The notes: a model not told the origin generated them from the letters alone. A stretch of 64,000 bases of DNA from Rhinopomastus cyanomelas (GCA_013400115.1 VXBP01003514.1:441888-505887), one strand, 5' to 3'; shown: positions 23,028-36,035, counted from the first letter of the stretch. Made by a program: numbers and translations.

Positions 23028-23832
23028 AGAATCGCAGAACATTAGGTTTGGAAGGGACCTCAAAAGATCATCCAGTGTAATCCCCCTGCCACAGCAGGAG
23101 CCCTTAGGAACATACCCAGGCAGCTGCTAAAAGTCTTCAGAGAAGGAGGCTCCACAAGCCCCCTGGGCAGCCCCTGCCAGGGCGCCGTCACTCTCACTGG
23201 GAAGAAGTTCCCTCTGGTATTTATATGGAGCCTTCTATGTTCCAGCTCACACCCACTGCCCCTTGACCTATCACTAGATGATGTTGAGAAGAGCCTGGCT
23301 CCATCCTCCTGACACCCATCCTTCACATATTTATAAACATGAATGAGGTCATCCCTCAGTCTCCTCCAAACTAGAGAGACCCAGCTTCCTTAGCCTTTCC
23401 TTGTAAAAGAGGTGCTCCACTTCCTTCATCATCTTCCTTGCTCTATGCTGGACTCTCTCCAGAAGCTCTGTGTCCTTCCTGAACTGAGGGGCCCAGAACT
23501 GGACACAACGCTCCAGATGTGATCTCATTAGGTCAGAGCAGAGCGGGAGAACAACCTCTCTTGATCTGCTAACCATCCCCTTTCTGATCCACCCCAGGAC
23601 GCTGTTGGCACAAGAGCACACTGCTGGCTCATGGTCATCCTGCTGGCCACCAGGACCCCCAGGTCCCTTTCTTCTACGCAGCTCTCCAACAGCTCAGTCC
23701 CCAACCTATACTGGTACGTGGGCTTGTTCTTGCCCAGATGCAAGACTACGTTTACTCTTGTTATCGTTCATTAAATTTCTCTCTGCCCAGCTCTCCAGCC
23801 TGTCCAGGTCCTGCTGAATGGCAGCACACGCT
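23028..23832 (-). mobile_element. Longest CR1 in the window, with ORF2 C-terminal remnant, minus orientation
   Basis: About 800 bp from the reversed 3' terminus. The minus strand translates in two overlapping frames to the end of the CR1 reverse-transcriptase ORF (ERDLGVLVASRMTMSQQCAL; SHLERCVQFWAPQFRKDTEL; LLERVQHRARKMMKEVEHL), so it is frameshifted and dead. Confidence 0.9.
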
Positions 23833-24460
23833 TGTCTGTAGCGATAGGATCGTAATGATGTGAGGCTTCGTTTTTTCACTGCACTTGAAGGAGCTTCTCC
23901 ACATTCTCCTCACGCGGAGCACCCTGTTTCTCCTGTGATTCATAGATGCTGCTGTAAAGTTAGTTGGCAAAAGGGAAATTGATATATTAGTCCATGGAAA
24001 AGGGGGGAGGGACACAAAATCGATCTCGGCCGTGCACTGCTAAGTGCAGAGAACTGCCTTGGATGGCTTCCAAGAGGAGAATTTGAATTAATCAATAGCT
24101 TGACTTGACCTGTTTGTCCCACAATCTGGGAAGCTTGGACAGAGAAGGGGCAATACATCATTGACTACCTGCAAAGCACCCTGAATGCAGCAAGGGAGCC
24201 TTCCCAGGAGGTGCCTGGTGGTCTGATACAGCTTGCCACAAACCTGGAGTTTAATGGCCAACGATCATTTAACAGGCAAAAACGACGACTGCTATTATTT
24301 AAGGAGCAAAAAAATTCCATCTGAACGTTGCAGATGTTTCTATTCTCTCAGCCCACTGAAGATGGGAAGTGGAGGCTCTGCCTGCAGGGAACGGGAGCTG
24401 GTGGCTATCTCTAATCATTAATGTCAGATACCTAATCACCTCCCAGGGCCGGGGTTGATA

Positions 24461-24516
24461 TCTCACAGAACATTGGGGATTGGAAGGGACCTTGAAACAT
24501 CATCCAGTCCAATCGA
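24461..24516 (-). mobile_element. Short CR1 3' end, minus orientation
   Basis: CACAGAACATTGGGGATTGG and CATCATCCAGTCCAATC mark a truncated reversed terminus. Confidence 0.8.
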
Positions 24517-25097
24517 GTTGGCTGTTCACTCCTTACCTAAGGGAGGCCACTTCAACGTTAAAATCCTGGCTTGTCACTAGTGCTAGTCTGCTCTGTAAAA
24601 GCTCTGAAAAGCACCAAAAATCACACGGCTGTGCAGTGAGATGCTTTTGCCTCTTCCTGCAGGTGAAAAGGAGGGTGACCAGACCACAGTGGAGGAGCCA
24701 CAGGGTGGCTGTCGTCTCCTCTAAGCTGAGCTTCTTGCTCAGCTCAAAGATCAGGGGGTGGCTCCACCTGTTTTGGCTGATAAAGGACTTCTAGCAGAAT
24801 TCCTTCCACAAAGACATCATGATCCTTAGAGATCTGGGCTCACACAACCTCCCAGATCAGTGTTTTCAATGTCAAATGTTGGGTTCTAGGCAATGCAAGG
24901 TGTCAGGGATACCGACAGGTCATTGGGGTTCCTCCATTACCTACAGACTGCTGCAAGAGGAGTCCTAAGTGAAGAATAAGCATCGTGTTAACCCCAGATC
25001 AGGAGCTGGGGCATCTTATTTAACTGATTTCCTTGTAAAAGGTTTGTAAGTCTAGTGCCTACCAAATCTTTGGAGAAAGGAAGATGTTCACACAGTT

Positions 25098-25152
25098 TAT
25101 TAGGGCTGGAAGGGGCCTTCATCGGGTCCAACCCTCCTGCTCAAGAAGGATA
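25098..25152 (-). mobile_element. Possible CR1 3' end, minus orientation
   Basis: TTATTAGGGCTGGAAGGGGC and GGGTCCAACCCTCCTGCTC resemble a diverged reversed CR1 terminus. Confidence 0.5.
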
Positions 25153-26324
25153 GAAATTACTGAAACTCTGTCTCATACCCTGTTTTGGTGACGGGAATGT
25201 TGTCTTTGCTCAGACGAGTGGTGAAAAGCTTTACAGCTGTTATTAATAGCAATTTGCTCTGTGTTTTGAGCCTCGTAAAGCTGTCGCTGGAGAGTTAGGA
25301 GAACTTTTAAACTGGATAAAGAAACACTTCAGGAGTGCCAGTGATGAGGGACCAGGCCCAGAAGTGGTCACACAGGAGCTCAGACTGGAGGCACTGGGAT
25401 AGGAGTAACTCTGATGGCAGTTTCCACCCACTGCCTGCATCTTCCAGTGAAGGAGACTCCACAGCTGCCCTGGGTTTGGTGTGTTTCCTTCTTCCAATAA
25501 TTTGGCTTCACCAGGTGCTCAGTTCTGTCTGCTCACAGGAGGCACATTTGTGTTGCAGAAGCAACTGGGCAATGCAGATGCTGATCCAGCTGCTTGGGTG
25601 ACAGTTTCTTTTTCACTTGGCCTCCCTGATGTGAAGAAAGCTGCAGCTGATAAACACCATCCCCTGTGCACCCCCCTCCACTCACTGCTTTCCTCTTGTA
25701 TCACCTGTGGCTTCTGATTTTCCCTTTCCTGCTTCTGGTGCAACAGAGGAGGGTGATGGGGAGCGATTGAACTCTTGAGCCGTGTTTGCCAAGCTGAATC
25801 ACTGCCAAACTCCTGGCTGCACCCCTGCTCTCCTGTCCTTCCTTGGCAAGCTAAGATCATGATGCCAGCACAATCTAAGCCAGCAGTGCTGGTGGCTAGC
25901 AGGAGGCTAATAGAAAATCCCTGGGTAGCCCTGGAACAGCTGGAGACATTCTTGCTCTAGGATGAAGAGACTGTTGCTGGATGATACCAGTGTGAGGAGT
26001 CGGGTGAGGAAATTCTGTGTGCAGCTGTTCAAATTGTTCTGATTGTTCGTAAATGCTTTTGGGTAACCAGAAGTTACTGTCTGTGTAAGTGGATATTTAG
26101 ATCTGCATCGATCTACAACAAGCAGCTGCTGTAAGTGAAAGTGCTGTCGTATTGATTTGTTTTAAAGGAAGTTCACAGTCCAGCATTTAATGTAAAAGAA
26201 ATCGCGGTGGGTGTTCTGTTGAATCTAGAGCAAGAGGAAAGTCCTTTGGAGGAAAGGATGCTGCTAACAGCTAGGGCTTTTTGCTTCATGGGTAGGTTCA
26301 TCCTCTCAACAACCATTGCTGGGG

Positions 26325-26692
26325 CCTTTGTAGTTTGGAGGAGACTGAGAGGTGACCCTATTCATGTCTATAAATATGGGAAGGGTGGGTGTCAGGAGGT
26401 TGGAGCCAGGCTCTGCTTAATGTCATCTGGTGATAGGACAAGGGGCAGTGGGTGTCAGCTGGAACAGAGGAGGTTCCACATCAGTATGAGAAGGAACTTC
26501 TGCATGATGAGGGTGACAGAGCCCTGGAAGGGGCTGCCCAGGGGGGTTGTGGAGTCTCCTCTGGAGACGTTTAAAACCTGCCTGGACATGTTCCTGTGTG
26601 ACTTGGTCTGGGTGATCCTGCTGTGGCAGGGGGATTGGACTGGATGATCTTTCAGGGTCCCTTCCAATCCCTGATGCTCTGTGATTGTGTGA
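26325..26692 (+). mobile_element. CR1 3' end, plus orientation
   Basis: Runs from GAGACTGAGAGGTGACC through GGAGCCAGGCTCTGCTTAAT and TTGTGGAGTCTCCTCTGGAG to GCTCTGTGATTGTGTGA. It is one of the better preserved copies. Confidence 0.92.
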
Positions 26693-26709
26693 CTCCAGTT
26701 CTAGTATCC

Positions 26710-26918
26710 GTAAGGAATATCGAGTTGCAGCAGGAGAAGACTGGACACGGGGAAAAACTTCTTCACTGAAAGGGCCATCAGGCCTCGGCACAGACTGCCC
26801 GGCGAGGTGGCTGGATGACCATCCCTGAGCGTGTTTAAGAGCCCTGCAGATCCCGGGCTTAGGGGCAGCGCTGGGCTCACGGCTGCACCCGAGGGTCTCT
26901 CCCAGCCTGAGCGGTGCC
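26710..26918 (+). mobile_element. CR1-like sequence cut by the assembly gap
   Basis: GGAAAAACTTCTTCACTGAA and the GC-rich sequence up to the gap resemble a different CR1 3' subfamily in plus orientation. The terminus is lost in the gap. Confidence 0.5.
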
Positions 26919-27088
26919 NNNNNNNNNNNNNNNNNNNNNNNNNNNNNNNNNNNNNNNNNNNNNNNNNNNNNNNNNNNNNNNNNNNNNNNNNNNNNNNNNN
27001 NNNNNNNNNNNNNNNNNNNNNNNNNNNNNNNNNNNNNNNNNNNNNNNNNNNNNNNNNNNNNNNNNNNNNNNNNNNNNNNNNNNNNNNN
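26919..27088. other. Assembly gap (170 N)
   Basis: A run of N interrupts a CR1-rich cluster. The left flank ends in a CR1-like sequence that is cut off by the gap. Confidence 0.99.
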
Positions 27089-27169
27089 ACCACAATAGCG
27101 TGGAGGTTTGCTACTGGTCCTTGTCAGGGCTTTTTTTATGTGGTTTGGAATTTGTAGGTAGTATAAAAG

Positions 27170-27605
27170 TAACTGTGAGGAGGATGGAGCCAGGCTCTTC
27201 TCAGTGTTTCTTATTTTCAAGGTCTAACGGAGTGCAACCTCTTGCTGATGAGGAAAGGGGTGAGGGAGCTGGGAATCTTGAGCTTGGAAAAAAGTACCTG
27301 AAAGGGCTGGGGAAGGTGGTTCACAAGAGCAGGGAATGATAGGATGAGGGGTCATGGTTTGAAGCAGGAAAAGGGTTGATTCAGGATGGACAGGAGGAAG
27401 AAGTTCTGTAATCTGAAGGTGGGGGATCCCTGGAATGGGCTGCCCACAGAGGTGGTCCCATCCCTGGAGCCATTCCAGGTCAGGCTGGATGAGGCTCTGA
27501 GTAATCTCTTCTAGTGAGAGATGTCCCTGCTTGTTGTAAGGGGGTTGGACTAGATGGCCTTTGGAGGTCCCTTCTAAGCCAGCACACTCTATGATTATAT
27601 GATCG
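27170..27605 (+). mobile_element. CR1 3' end, plus orientation, second subfamily
   Basis: GGATGGAGCCAGGCTCTTCT, GGGGTCATGGTTTGAAGCAG and the end CACTCTATGATTATATGAT. This subfamily carries GAGCCATTC and GATGAGGCTCTGAG, unlike the TTCTGTGA-ending copies. Confidence 0.88.
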
Positions 27606-27989
27606 AACCCTGCCCTTTACCAGCCCTATAGCACAGACAGTGTTTTGTTCTAACAGCTGTCACTGATTTTCATACTTGGATGCAAGTGACTTCACAAACA
27701 CCCAGCCCTCTCCAAATCAAGGTCACCAAACTATAGGCTGGAGCAGCTCCTACTAGTAATTAGAAGACAAATGAGAAATCAGGCTTTCAGCTACCTATCT
27801 GTCACCATTTGAGGGTTGCCCAAAACTTTTGGGTAATTTGATTTGTGCTTTCATGAATAAAAATGTGTTTTAGCTTCACTTCTCTGCAGGCAGATGCTGG
27901 TTTAGTTCCTTCTGCTGGTCTCATTCCCAGGGGAGGTTAAGCTTCCATCACCCTCTTGTTTTTATTTCTAAAGCCCAGCCTCTGGCTTT

Positions 27990-28046
27990 TGGGTTGATGG
28001 TTGGACTTGATGATCTTAGAGGTCTCTTCCAAACTTTATGATTCTA
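27990..28046 (+). mobile_element. Short CR1 3' end, plus orientation
   Basis: GGTTGATGGTTGGACTTGAT and the end TTTATGATTCTATTCC. Confidence 0.75.
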
Positions 28047-28796
28047 TTCCTACACCTTAAATAGATTCAGTCTAGATTTGGTGACGGTCTTCAGGAGTAG
28101 CTGCTGGTCTGGATTCTGTGGTTTTGGCAGAAGGGTTTGCAGGAGGGTGCCTGGGGTAAACCACCTGCTGTGAGAAATACCGACAGGACTTGCCAGTTTA
28201 TGAACTTTCAGTGCCTGGGGTTGAGAACTCCCACACTATTCCTCGTAGGAGACGACACCACAGCCCCACTCTCCTCACAGCTACGACTTTCTGCCAATCT
28301 GCATTTATTCATCAGCATTGGTAACGTGTTCTCCTAGCACCAATGTTCCCTTGCTGTTAAAATCCCTCTCCTGGCTCTTCACCCACTCATGTGAGTGGGA
28401 AAAGCAGACATCTCAGCTCAGCCTTCTATTTGCTGGGTTAAATAGACCGAGTCGTTTAAAAAAACCTCTGAAACCTGCTGTAAACCCCCGCTCAAAGGAT
28501 CTCACTGGCAGCTCTTTCCCACACCTATCCCGATCACACCTGCTGCAGATGAGCTCCTGCAAACACCCTTCAGCCCACTCACACTAATAGGCCCTTAATT
28601 CTCGTTGAAAACCCCTTGGGGTCTTTTTTTCATGGCTGCGTATTAGCTTGTCTTTAGCAAGACCAAGTTTTGCTCTTCCCTTTGGTAACCTCCACCAGAT
28701 TAGTCCTGTGGATTCACAGTGAGATGTTCTGCTGGTGCAGGCTAATTGCCCCCGTTTCCACTGCGTGGGGCTGCCAAGCTTGTAAGATGCTCTGTT

Positions 28797-28933
28797 GATC
28801 TGGAGCCATTCAAGGTCAGGCTGGATGGGGCTCTGGGCAATGTGGTCTGGTGAGTGATGGCCCTGCCTGTTGCAGGGGAGTAGGACTACATGCCCTTTGG
28901 AGGTCCCTTCCAACCCTGAGTATAATTCTATCA
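28797..28933 (+). mobile_element. CR1 3' end, plus orientation, second subfamily
   Basis: GAGCCATTCAAGGTCAGGCT, GGATGGGGCTCTGGGCAATG and the end AGTATAATTCTATC. Confidence 0.85.
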
Positions 28934-29643
28934 TCTTTCATGTGAGTAAACCATCAGCACAAAGAGTTCCCACTCACAGCATTAGGTCTCCATCAGTCTT
29001 TAAAGGGTTGGAGATGGTCTGACAGTACCAAACCGGTAGGAAAACACCCATTTTTCAGGTGTTTTCAGAACAGGAAAGATGGAACTAGAAGTCAAGGGGG
29101 TGCAAATGAGCTGCTAGGAGCACACAAAGTGGGTGAATAATTCTACTCTGCAAGAAAAAAAGTCTCCTCTAAAAATGGCAAAAGACTCTTCTGGAATTTA
29201 CTTGCCCTTGTTTAATGCAGAAAATCCACGTTGCTGGAGCCATCAAGCAGCCTCAGGTGAACCTGCACCACACAGTCTGTCCCAGAGTCCCTATAAAGGA
29301 TTCTAGGTGAATTAAATGGACCTGCAGAATGCTGACGATTTTAAAACTAACACCTACTGCTTTGTGAAGGAGGAAAATTGCTGAGACAGAGGCAAAGGAG
29401 AACAGCATGGTGTGAGGGAAGAATAAAGCTCCAATCGCAGCAGTGGTTTTGTGCCCAATTGGGCACCGAGTGCAGATTTGATTCTGTCCAGATAGAAGTT
29501 ATTTGGATTCATTTTGCAGCACTGCATGTGGCCTCATAAGTAAAACAAGACTTGGAGATGTGTCTGAGCCACTTTGCTGTTCTGCTTTACTGAGAGATGG
29601 AGCTACTACTCCACTGCTCATCTTGAGAGGTCTGATGGCAATG

Positions 29644-29782
29644 TCACAGAATCACAGAACATTAGGGATTGGAAGGGACCTTGAAAGATCATCCAGTCCA
29701 ATGGTTCAGCTCGCACTCATTGCCCCTTGTCCTGTCGCTAGGTGACATTGTGAAGAGCCTGGCTCCATCCTCCTGACAGGCT
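29644..29782 (-). mobile_element. CR1 3' end, minus orientation, internally deleted
   Basis: The reversed terminus TCACAGAATCACAGAACATT jumps after about 60 bp to an inner CR1 block (GCACTCATTGCCCCTTGTCC, GAGCCTGGCTCCATCCTCCT), so about 170 bp are missing. Confidence 0.88.
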
Positions 29783-30261
29783 TGATGCAGAGGAAAGGTT
29801 GTGTGGAGATGCTGACACTCAGAACATAAAAGAACAGATAAAACACCACCACAGAGAAACCAGAAATCACATCATGGTTCTTAAATAATTTCTCACCCAG
29901 GCTATAACTTGTGAGGTCTCCAGCCAGCCTTTGTCGGGCTTAAATGTTGAAGTCGGACTTAAGTGTTTAGGCCAGCTTAGAGCAACAGAAATGCCCCTGG
30001 CATGGGTGTCTTGTCTTGTAGGAAGAATGACTAAGGTTTTAAAATCAGTCCGATCTGCGATGGCTCCGAAAGCACGTCCATCACGTTCCACTAGATGTCA
30101 GCGTCATAGAGGCAGTGTGGCACAGGACTGAGGCTCACTTGGTGGATTTCTTTGTGTTACCTGCTGTGTGAAACACAGGACACGGGTAACCAGGGGTTTA
30201 CGGCAGGAGACTGACCCCAGGTAACAGTCTTGTTTCATCTCCCCCACCTCCTTCACTTCCA

Positions 30262-30588
30262 GTACCTGAAAGGGGCTGTCAGAGGCCTGGGGGAAGGCTG
30301 TTCTCAAGGACAGGGAAGAATAGGATGAGGGGTCATGGTTTGAAGCTGGGAAAGGGTAGATTTAGGTTGGAAAGGAGGAAAAAGTTTCTTGAATTTGAGG
30401 GTGGTGGATCCCTGGAACAGCCTGCCCAGACTGGGGGTGGAGACCCCATCCCTGGAGCCATTCAAGGTGAGGCTGGATGGGGCTCTGGGCAATCTGTTCT
30501 ACTAAGAGATGTCCCTGCTTGTTGTAGGAACAAGTAGATGATGTTTGGAGGTCCCTTCTAACCCAATGTCCTCCATGATTCTGTGATT
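30262..30588 (+). mobile_element. CR1 3' end, plus orientation, second subfamily
   Basis: GGATGAGGGGTCATGGTTTG, GGATCCCTGGAACAGCCTGC and the end CATGATTCTGTGATT. Confidence 0.88.
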
Positions 30589-30894
30589 TCAGCTGAGGAC
30601 TTCAAATCGTTCTCTTAATACCAAAAATATTTCAAAATAATGTGCAAAACGTGAATTTTTCCAACTCTGTTTTGACTTCTCACATCAAAAGGCAGCACTA
30701 CAAGTTCTTCTCGTCAGGTACCGCGATACCTCGAGGACCAAGCTTTTTATGGTAAATACAGGGTAGTGGATCCATGCTGAAAATCATAGGACGTGTACAT
30801 ACTTCTTTTTTTTAAAGCCACATGTCCTGAAGCATCAGCATAGTCATGCTGCTCAGCGTGGCCCATCTGGGGCTATGTTTATTTCATGACATTG

Positions 30895-31121
30895 GACAAC
30901 AGGAATGAGAAATATGAAAAGAAGCTTCCCAGCAAGGATGACGGAGCATTGGAAAGTGCTGCCCAAGGAGGTTGTGGAGTCTCCTACTCTGGGGACATTT
31001 AAAACCTGCCTGGACTTGTTCCTGTGTGACTGGATCTGGGGGATCCTGCTGTGACAGGGGGATTGGACTGGATGATCTTTTGAGGTCCCCTCCAATCTCT
31101 AATGTTCTGTGATTCTGAGAC
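30895..31121 (+). mobile_element. CR1 3' end, plus orientation
   Basis: GTTGTGGAGTCTCCTACTCT, GGGGGATTGGACTGGATGAT and the end TGTTCTGTGATTCTGAGA. Confidence 0.9.
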
Positions 31122-31219
31122 TTTGTGAAAGACCATGAAATAAGGAAACACACATATGATGAGGACTGAAACAAAGCACAAACCACAGACAGGGTGTTTC
31201 AGGAGATGGTTTAGTGCTT

Positions 31220-31297
31220 AGAGGTTGTAGGGACAATGGTTGGACTGGATGACCACGAAGGTCTTTTCCAGCCTTGATGCCAATTCCATGATTCTCC
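31220..31297 (+). mobile_element. Short CR1 3' end, plus orientation
   Basis: ACAATGGTTGGACTGGATGA and the end CCATGATTCTCC. It is the last CR1 before the SHANK2 3'UTR. Confidence 0.78.
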
Positions 31298-31646
31298 ACA
31301 ACACACACAGAGCAATGAGCCCGTCCATTCAATTCTCTGGCCAACAGAGCATCAACAACTGTCAAGATGTCTTTGTTTTGCTCTGCAACTACCCGACTTT
31401 AGTTCCCACACCGATGTTAATCATGTCACTACCACAAAACCTTAAATAAATTCAATCAATCAAAACAACGCTGGATTTTAAAATTCTCTTATTTTTTTGA
31501 CAGAACCAAGGCGCTACTGCGCCGCCATTGTCGGAAGGATCTGAGAGTGTCAACAGCTAACCCTAAGAATGATCTGCTGGACCAACGTGGGAGAAGAGAA
31601 GGACAGGTAAGGAAGATATGAAACCAAATGGCAACGGTTCTAGGCC

Positions 31647-31652
31647 TTTATT
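31647..31652 (-). terminator. SHANK2: Candidate distal SHANK2 polyadenylation signal
   Basis: AATAAA on the minus strand, with a GT-rich stretch 15-30 nt downstream (TTGCCATTTGGTTTC). It is the last good signal before the CR1-rich intergenic DNA. Alternatives lie at 31798-31803 and 32404-32409. Confidence 0.45.
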
Positions 31653-32403
31653 GCAACATTTTAGAAAAGAAAAAATACTCTTGATTCCATCGCCAGTTCA
31701 AGATAGAAAAAACAAACTGGGTTTTTTTAGCTTAAGCCAAAAGTATATGCGAGTCGTTTCCTTCTTTGTTGTGTTTGTTTTCCATTGTTCAGCCTCGTTT
31801 ATTCACAGTACAAAGAGACCCTGCCGGTACATTTCTTGGTTGGTTGTAATCACAAGGTGCACAGAGACTGAGAAGGGCCACCGGTTCCTTTTCTCCTCTG
31901 CTCTGCCCTACTGAAACCTTCAGCGCCGCCCCCCACCCCCAGCCCCAGACTCTTTTCAGTTCCTCATGACATCGCAGAACAGACGCTCTCTGTTCAGGGC
32001 ATCACCACACACACCCTCAGCCAAGACCGAAAGGCTTGCGAATTCTCTGAAACCCATCTTAAGGCAAAGAGAAACGGATCAGGAACTTTCCTTTCCTTTC
32101 TACCTCTCGCCACAAAGTTACTCTTTAAATGTTAGACAAACACGAGTCCAGACAAAAGCCGTTTGGCATTAGGGAGGCTTCAACCTTCACGGTAAGAAGA
32201 AATAAAGCAGCAGCTCTCTGTTTTTCCGGCGCTAACTCGATCGGTTGCCCTCGGTTCTACCTATGTTTCGGTGAAGCCGTCACTAACAGCAGACTGCAAC
32301 TTGCTCATTTGGTTTGTTTTTTGGCAGCTTGTTGTGTTGAATGAAACTTGAGCCAGTGTTTTCTGGTTTGCAATCAGAACCACACCCTTAGTGCAATATG
32401 ATG

Positions 32404-32409
32404 TTTATT
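32404..32409 (-). terminator. SHANK2: Alternative SHANK2 polyadenylation signal
   Basis: AATAAA on the minus strand inside the putative 3'UTR, upstream of the distal candidate. Its use cannot be judged from sequence alone. Confidence 0.3.
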
Positions 32410-35400
32410 TCTTACAGTAATTTTGGTTGCCATACAAGAGTATTAAGGATCGGGGAGAGGGCGGAGGGTAGGGGGAGAAAAGTGCAAGTTACAGGAGCTT
32501 GATTTATCTTCGCTTCTTTTTTTTGTTTTTTTTTTTGTTTTTAATCAGTCGAAATCAGAGGAATTAAAGCACAAAAGTTACAGCAACATAGAGACCGTGA
32601 ACACAAGTTGTTACACAAAGTATTAGCGAGAAACATACTGATATCTAGAAAAGAAAAGGCCAAAAAGATGTCATGGGGGGGAAAAAAATCATCACTGCTT
32701 GTGGCTCGTACACGGGATCATTGCCGGATTGACTGGGTGACGCTTCATTTATTTATTGACTTAGTGTGGTTCTTGTTAGTTGAGAGCTGAGAAAAGGAAA
32801 GGGGGGGGGAAAAGAAAACCCCAAATAATAATAAAAAAAATTCACGTTTTTTTTATTAACTGAAAGGACCACAAAGAATTGAAACTTTCTGGTGATATGT
32901 AAATCCTGTAAATCAACAGTCACATCTAGGCATTTGCTAATATAAGAATTCCAACTGAAAGTGTTCTCAGGCGCCCGGGGAGAGGTGCCTGTGTGGCGGT
33001 TATACACAATTTACAGGCGGTCAGGTTTTGGTATCATCGTTATACACAAATATTACAGAACCTAGGCATGGAAATGCGGTTTAGTTCAATTACAGTTTAT
33101 AAACAAAAGTTGAGCCTAAAACCCGGACTAGCGTAACGTAGTTCGCAGATCACTAACAACTCGGTTTGCACTATCAGAGTAGCATGAAAAAGAAGTGGGT
33201 CTTCTCTCCTCCCGCCACCCCTCCCACCCCCTCAATGCTTCCAGACCGATGAGAATACTCGGAGGCAACGGCATTCTCTGTTACTATTGCTTTCTGGGGC
33301 AAAAGCCTCGCTCATCGCTAGAGACCAACTCATTTGTCTTGGCAGAGGTGCATTCTGGTGGTTAAAGTAGGTCCCCCTCAGGTCTCCTTGCCTTTACTTT
33401 GTAAGACACAAGGTAAAAAAAGAAACTATCCTGTTAGCTGCTGAATGTGTTGGGCCTCTTTGCCTCCCAACCGCACCTACTCCTTCAGCACCTGAAGCGA
33501 GACGCGAGCAAGAAACACGCCTGGGTAAGGAAGAGGTCGCCGCCGCCAATGCGTACGGCAGCACTTGCTCAAGGGAAATTCAACGAGGTGGTGATTCAAA
33601 AGCAGCTGAAAAGTCAATTTCTACATTTTTCTTTTCCTACTGTGTTTTTCTACGGTATTTTTTTCTAGAGCGAATAGCAACTGTACCCAAAGAAACTGAG
33701 AAAAGGGAGGAAAAGAAAAAAAAAGAGAGAGCATGGCGTCAGCGGTTTATTTACTGAACTCTGTTTGATCACCAAATGGAAGACAACGATGGCTAAATTA
33801 CCACTTGTGTTGGACACTCTGAGCTCAGAGTACCAGCTGGCCTCAAGCTGCCCGTCATCGCCTCTAGCTGAACGAAAACTGCCGGCTTTCTACACCACCT
33901 ACGGAAACAACTTGGCGCTTTTCAAAGTCAGCAGCGCCTCAGCGCCTTGTTCATTGCTTTTATTACAAGGTTCCTCGGAACTTTCCGATACAAACCCAGT
34001 GTAGTAACAGAGCTGTTGTAACAGACTGGCTGTTCCGTAAGGGGGGGGCAGGAGGCTAAATAAGTCGGGGGAGGGTGTTTTTTTCTGTGTGTTTTTAATG
34101 ACTCTCCAATGCGTCAGTAACTACAACCACTTCGGAAGGAAGATTCATCCTCCTTTGTAGAAGTTCTAGCAAAGATAGAAAAGATAACACAGCTCTGCTG
34201 GTTCAGATGCATCCAAATGAGGTCGATTTTAAAAAGGTCAAGACTTTGTCCCACAGAAAGAGTAATAAACCACAAAAGTGTTTCTTTTTTTTTTTAAGGT
34301 TTTTTTGAAGTTTTTTTTGTTGTTTTTTTTTTATCGTTTTTTAACTTCCTAGCATTGAAGTGGCACAAAGGCTGCCCAGTAGACCAGCCACTTATTTTTC
34401 TTAAAATATTGTGCTTATAAACTATCTGTACAACTATTGAAACTTGCAGTAAAGAAAGAGATCTTTAAAATGCTAAACTTTTATGTACTTCATACTAGGG
34501 CTGTCGCAGACCTAATTCGACACTTGTTTGTGAGCAGAAAAATAATCACAATAAAAAAATTAGAGATAGGCTGGACCATATCGTCGAGGAAAGAAAGTTC
34601 AGGCGCCTTGTGAAATGTAAGAGAACCTGAACGAACGGCAGGTGGGCAGTCTGGCCATCCACACACAATGGACCCACCTTGAATATCTCGAAGGTTATGT
34701 CAAGAAAGACCTAGAAAACTCACAGACATTAGTAAGAGGTGGTAATTACAAGGGGAGCTCAGACATGCAGAGAGAGACTTGTTAACTTTGAAAAAAGAAA
34801 AGGCAAAACTAAAACAAGAAAGGAAAGCGTTAACCAAATCGGTGTGTTTCTCCCCGCTCCCGCTGGCTGGAGTCTCCTGGAAAGCTTGCGAGCTCTTGTA
34901 CCCCCACCACCCAGCTGCCTGGTTTCTCTAGGGGTGCACAACCATCTCTCCTGCAGCCTCGCTAACAGCTGGGCAAAGCAAGCACAGGATGCTGAAGGGC
35001 AGCAGCAGCTCCCCCTGCAGCGCTCGGTCTGCTCTCCTTGTCAAGAAGCCAACACCAGTTAACAGTGATAAAGACGAGAACCTGGACACCTCCCCAGTCC
35101 TCCTGGCCCTTGGACACAGGCATTCCGAGACACTCCATCGCTCCTTCCAGCTTGGCAGTACCTTTTAACGGTCTCTTTTTAAAAGAGCCGAACCGTTTTT
35201 GCTAAGAGGCTCAAATTGCTCTCTCTCCCTTAAAACACTGGCAACCGTCCCACTGGCTTCAACAAGAACATCCATCTACCCTTGTCCTCCTCTCTTGTCC
35301 TGATGGTTAAACTAGCTGCACACTTACCACTCCCTGAATTAAGCAGCACCTCTCGGGGTTCAGCGTGTTCGAGTATCTGCCCAGGAAGCCCAAAAGACGC

Positions 35401-36035
35401 GTCTGTACACAACCCCAGATTGTTACTGGCTTTGTAGAGTTCATATTGCGACTTAGCAGTAGTTTAGCTGGTTGAAAACTAGGGGCCGGGGAAGGGTGGG
35501 TGGGTCTCAGGTTCAAACTAGCTTCATCGCGTTATACCTCTAAGCGAGTTTCCTCCTCGGTTTTTACACAACGTCTGCACCATCTTATGGGTCAAGCCAA
35601 CGGAGCGGGTATTGAACTTGTTCTGCCACCTTGGAAGAGTGCTAAGAGTAACTGCAGAAATAAAGAAACACCAGGTAAAACAGAGCAAGGTCACCCTGGG
35701 ACTAACTCCAGCAGAACAACCAGCTTCACCGCCAGCAAACCACAGAGAGCTAAAAACCAGTCGCACCAACTCCCATCCCTGGCTTAAGATTTGTGCCTCT
35801 GCTACGAAGTAAAATGGCTTTGAAGGGCAATGAAGCAAACTGTCCTGTTGCCACGAGCGGAGGGTTGGCTGGGGAAGGAAGCCTGCTCAGAGACTCAACG
35901 ACAACAAGAGACTCTAGTGTTTGGATCAATAAAAAAACCCATCATGCTCGCCACTTCAAACAGGAAGAGAACTGGGATGCGATGGTTCCCGTGGAAGGGC
36001 ATCGCCGCGAGATGGTGGTTTGGAAGTTAACAATT

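Larger units (their letters stand above)
20046..31629. other. Intergenic region between convergent CTTN and SHANK2
   Basis: No protein-coding gene was recognised here. The region holds at least 14 CR1 fragments in both orientations and the assembly gap 26919-27088. Stretches such as 20300-21600, 24520-26320, 27610-28790 and 28940-29640 are mostly unannotated by eye. Confidence 0.8.

Noticed and set aside
23349..23743. Open frames as host genes
   Set aside because: They translate to the C-terminal part of CR1 ORF2 and are frameshifted relative to each other.
26423..27339. Long open frames spanning the N gap
   Set aside because: They are artefacts of translating N and CR1 sequence.
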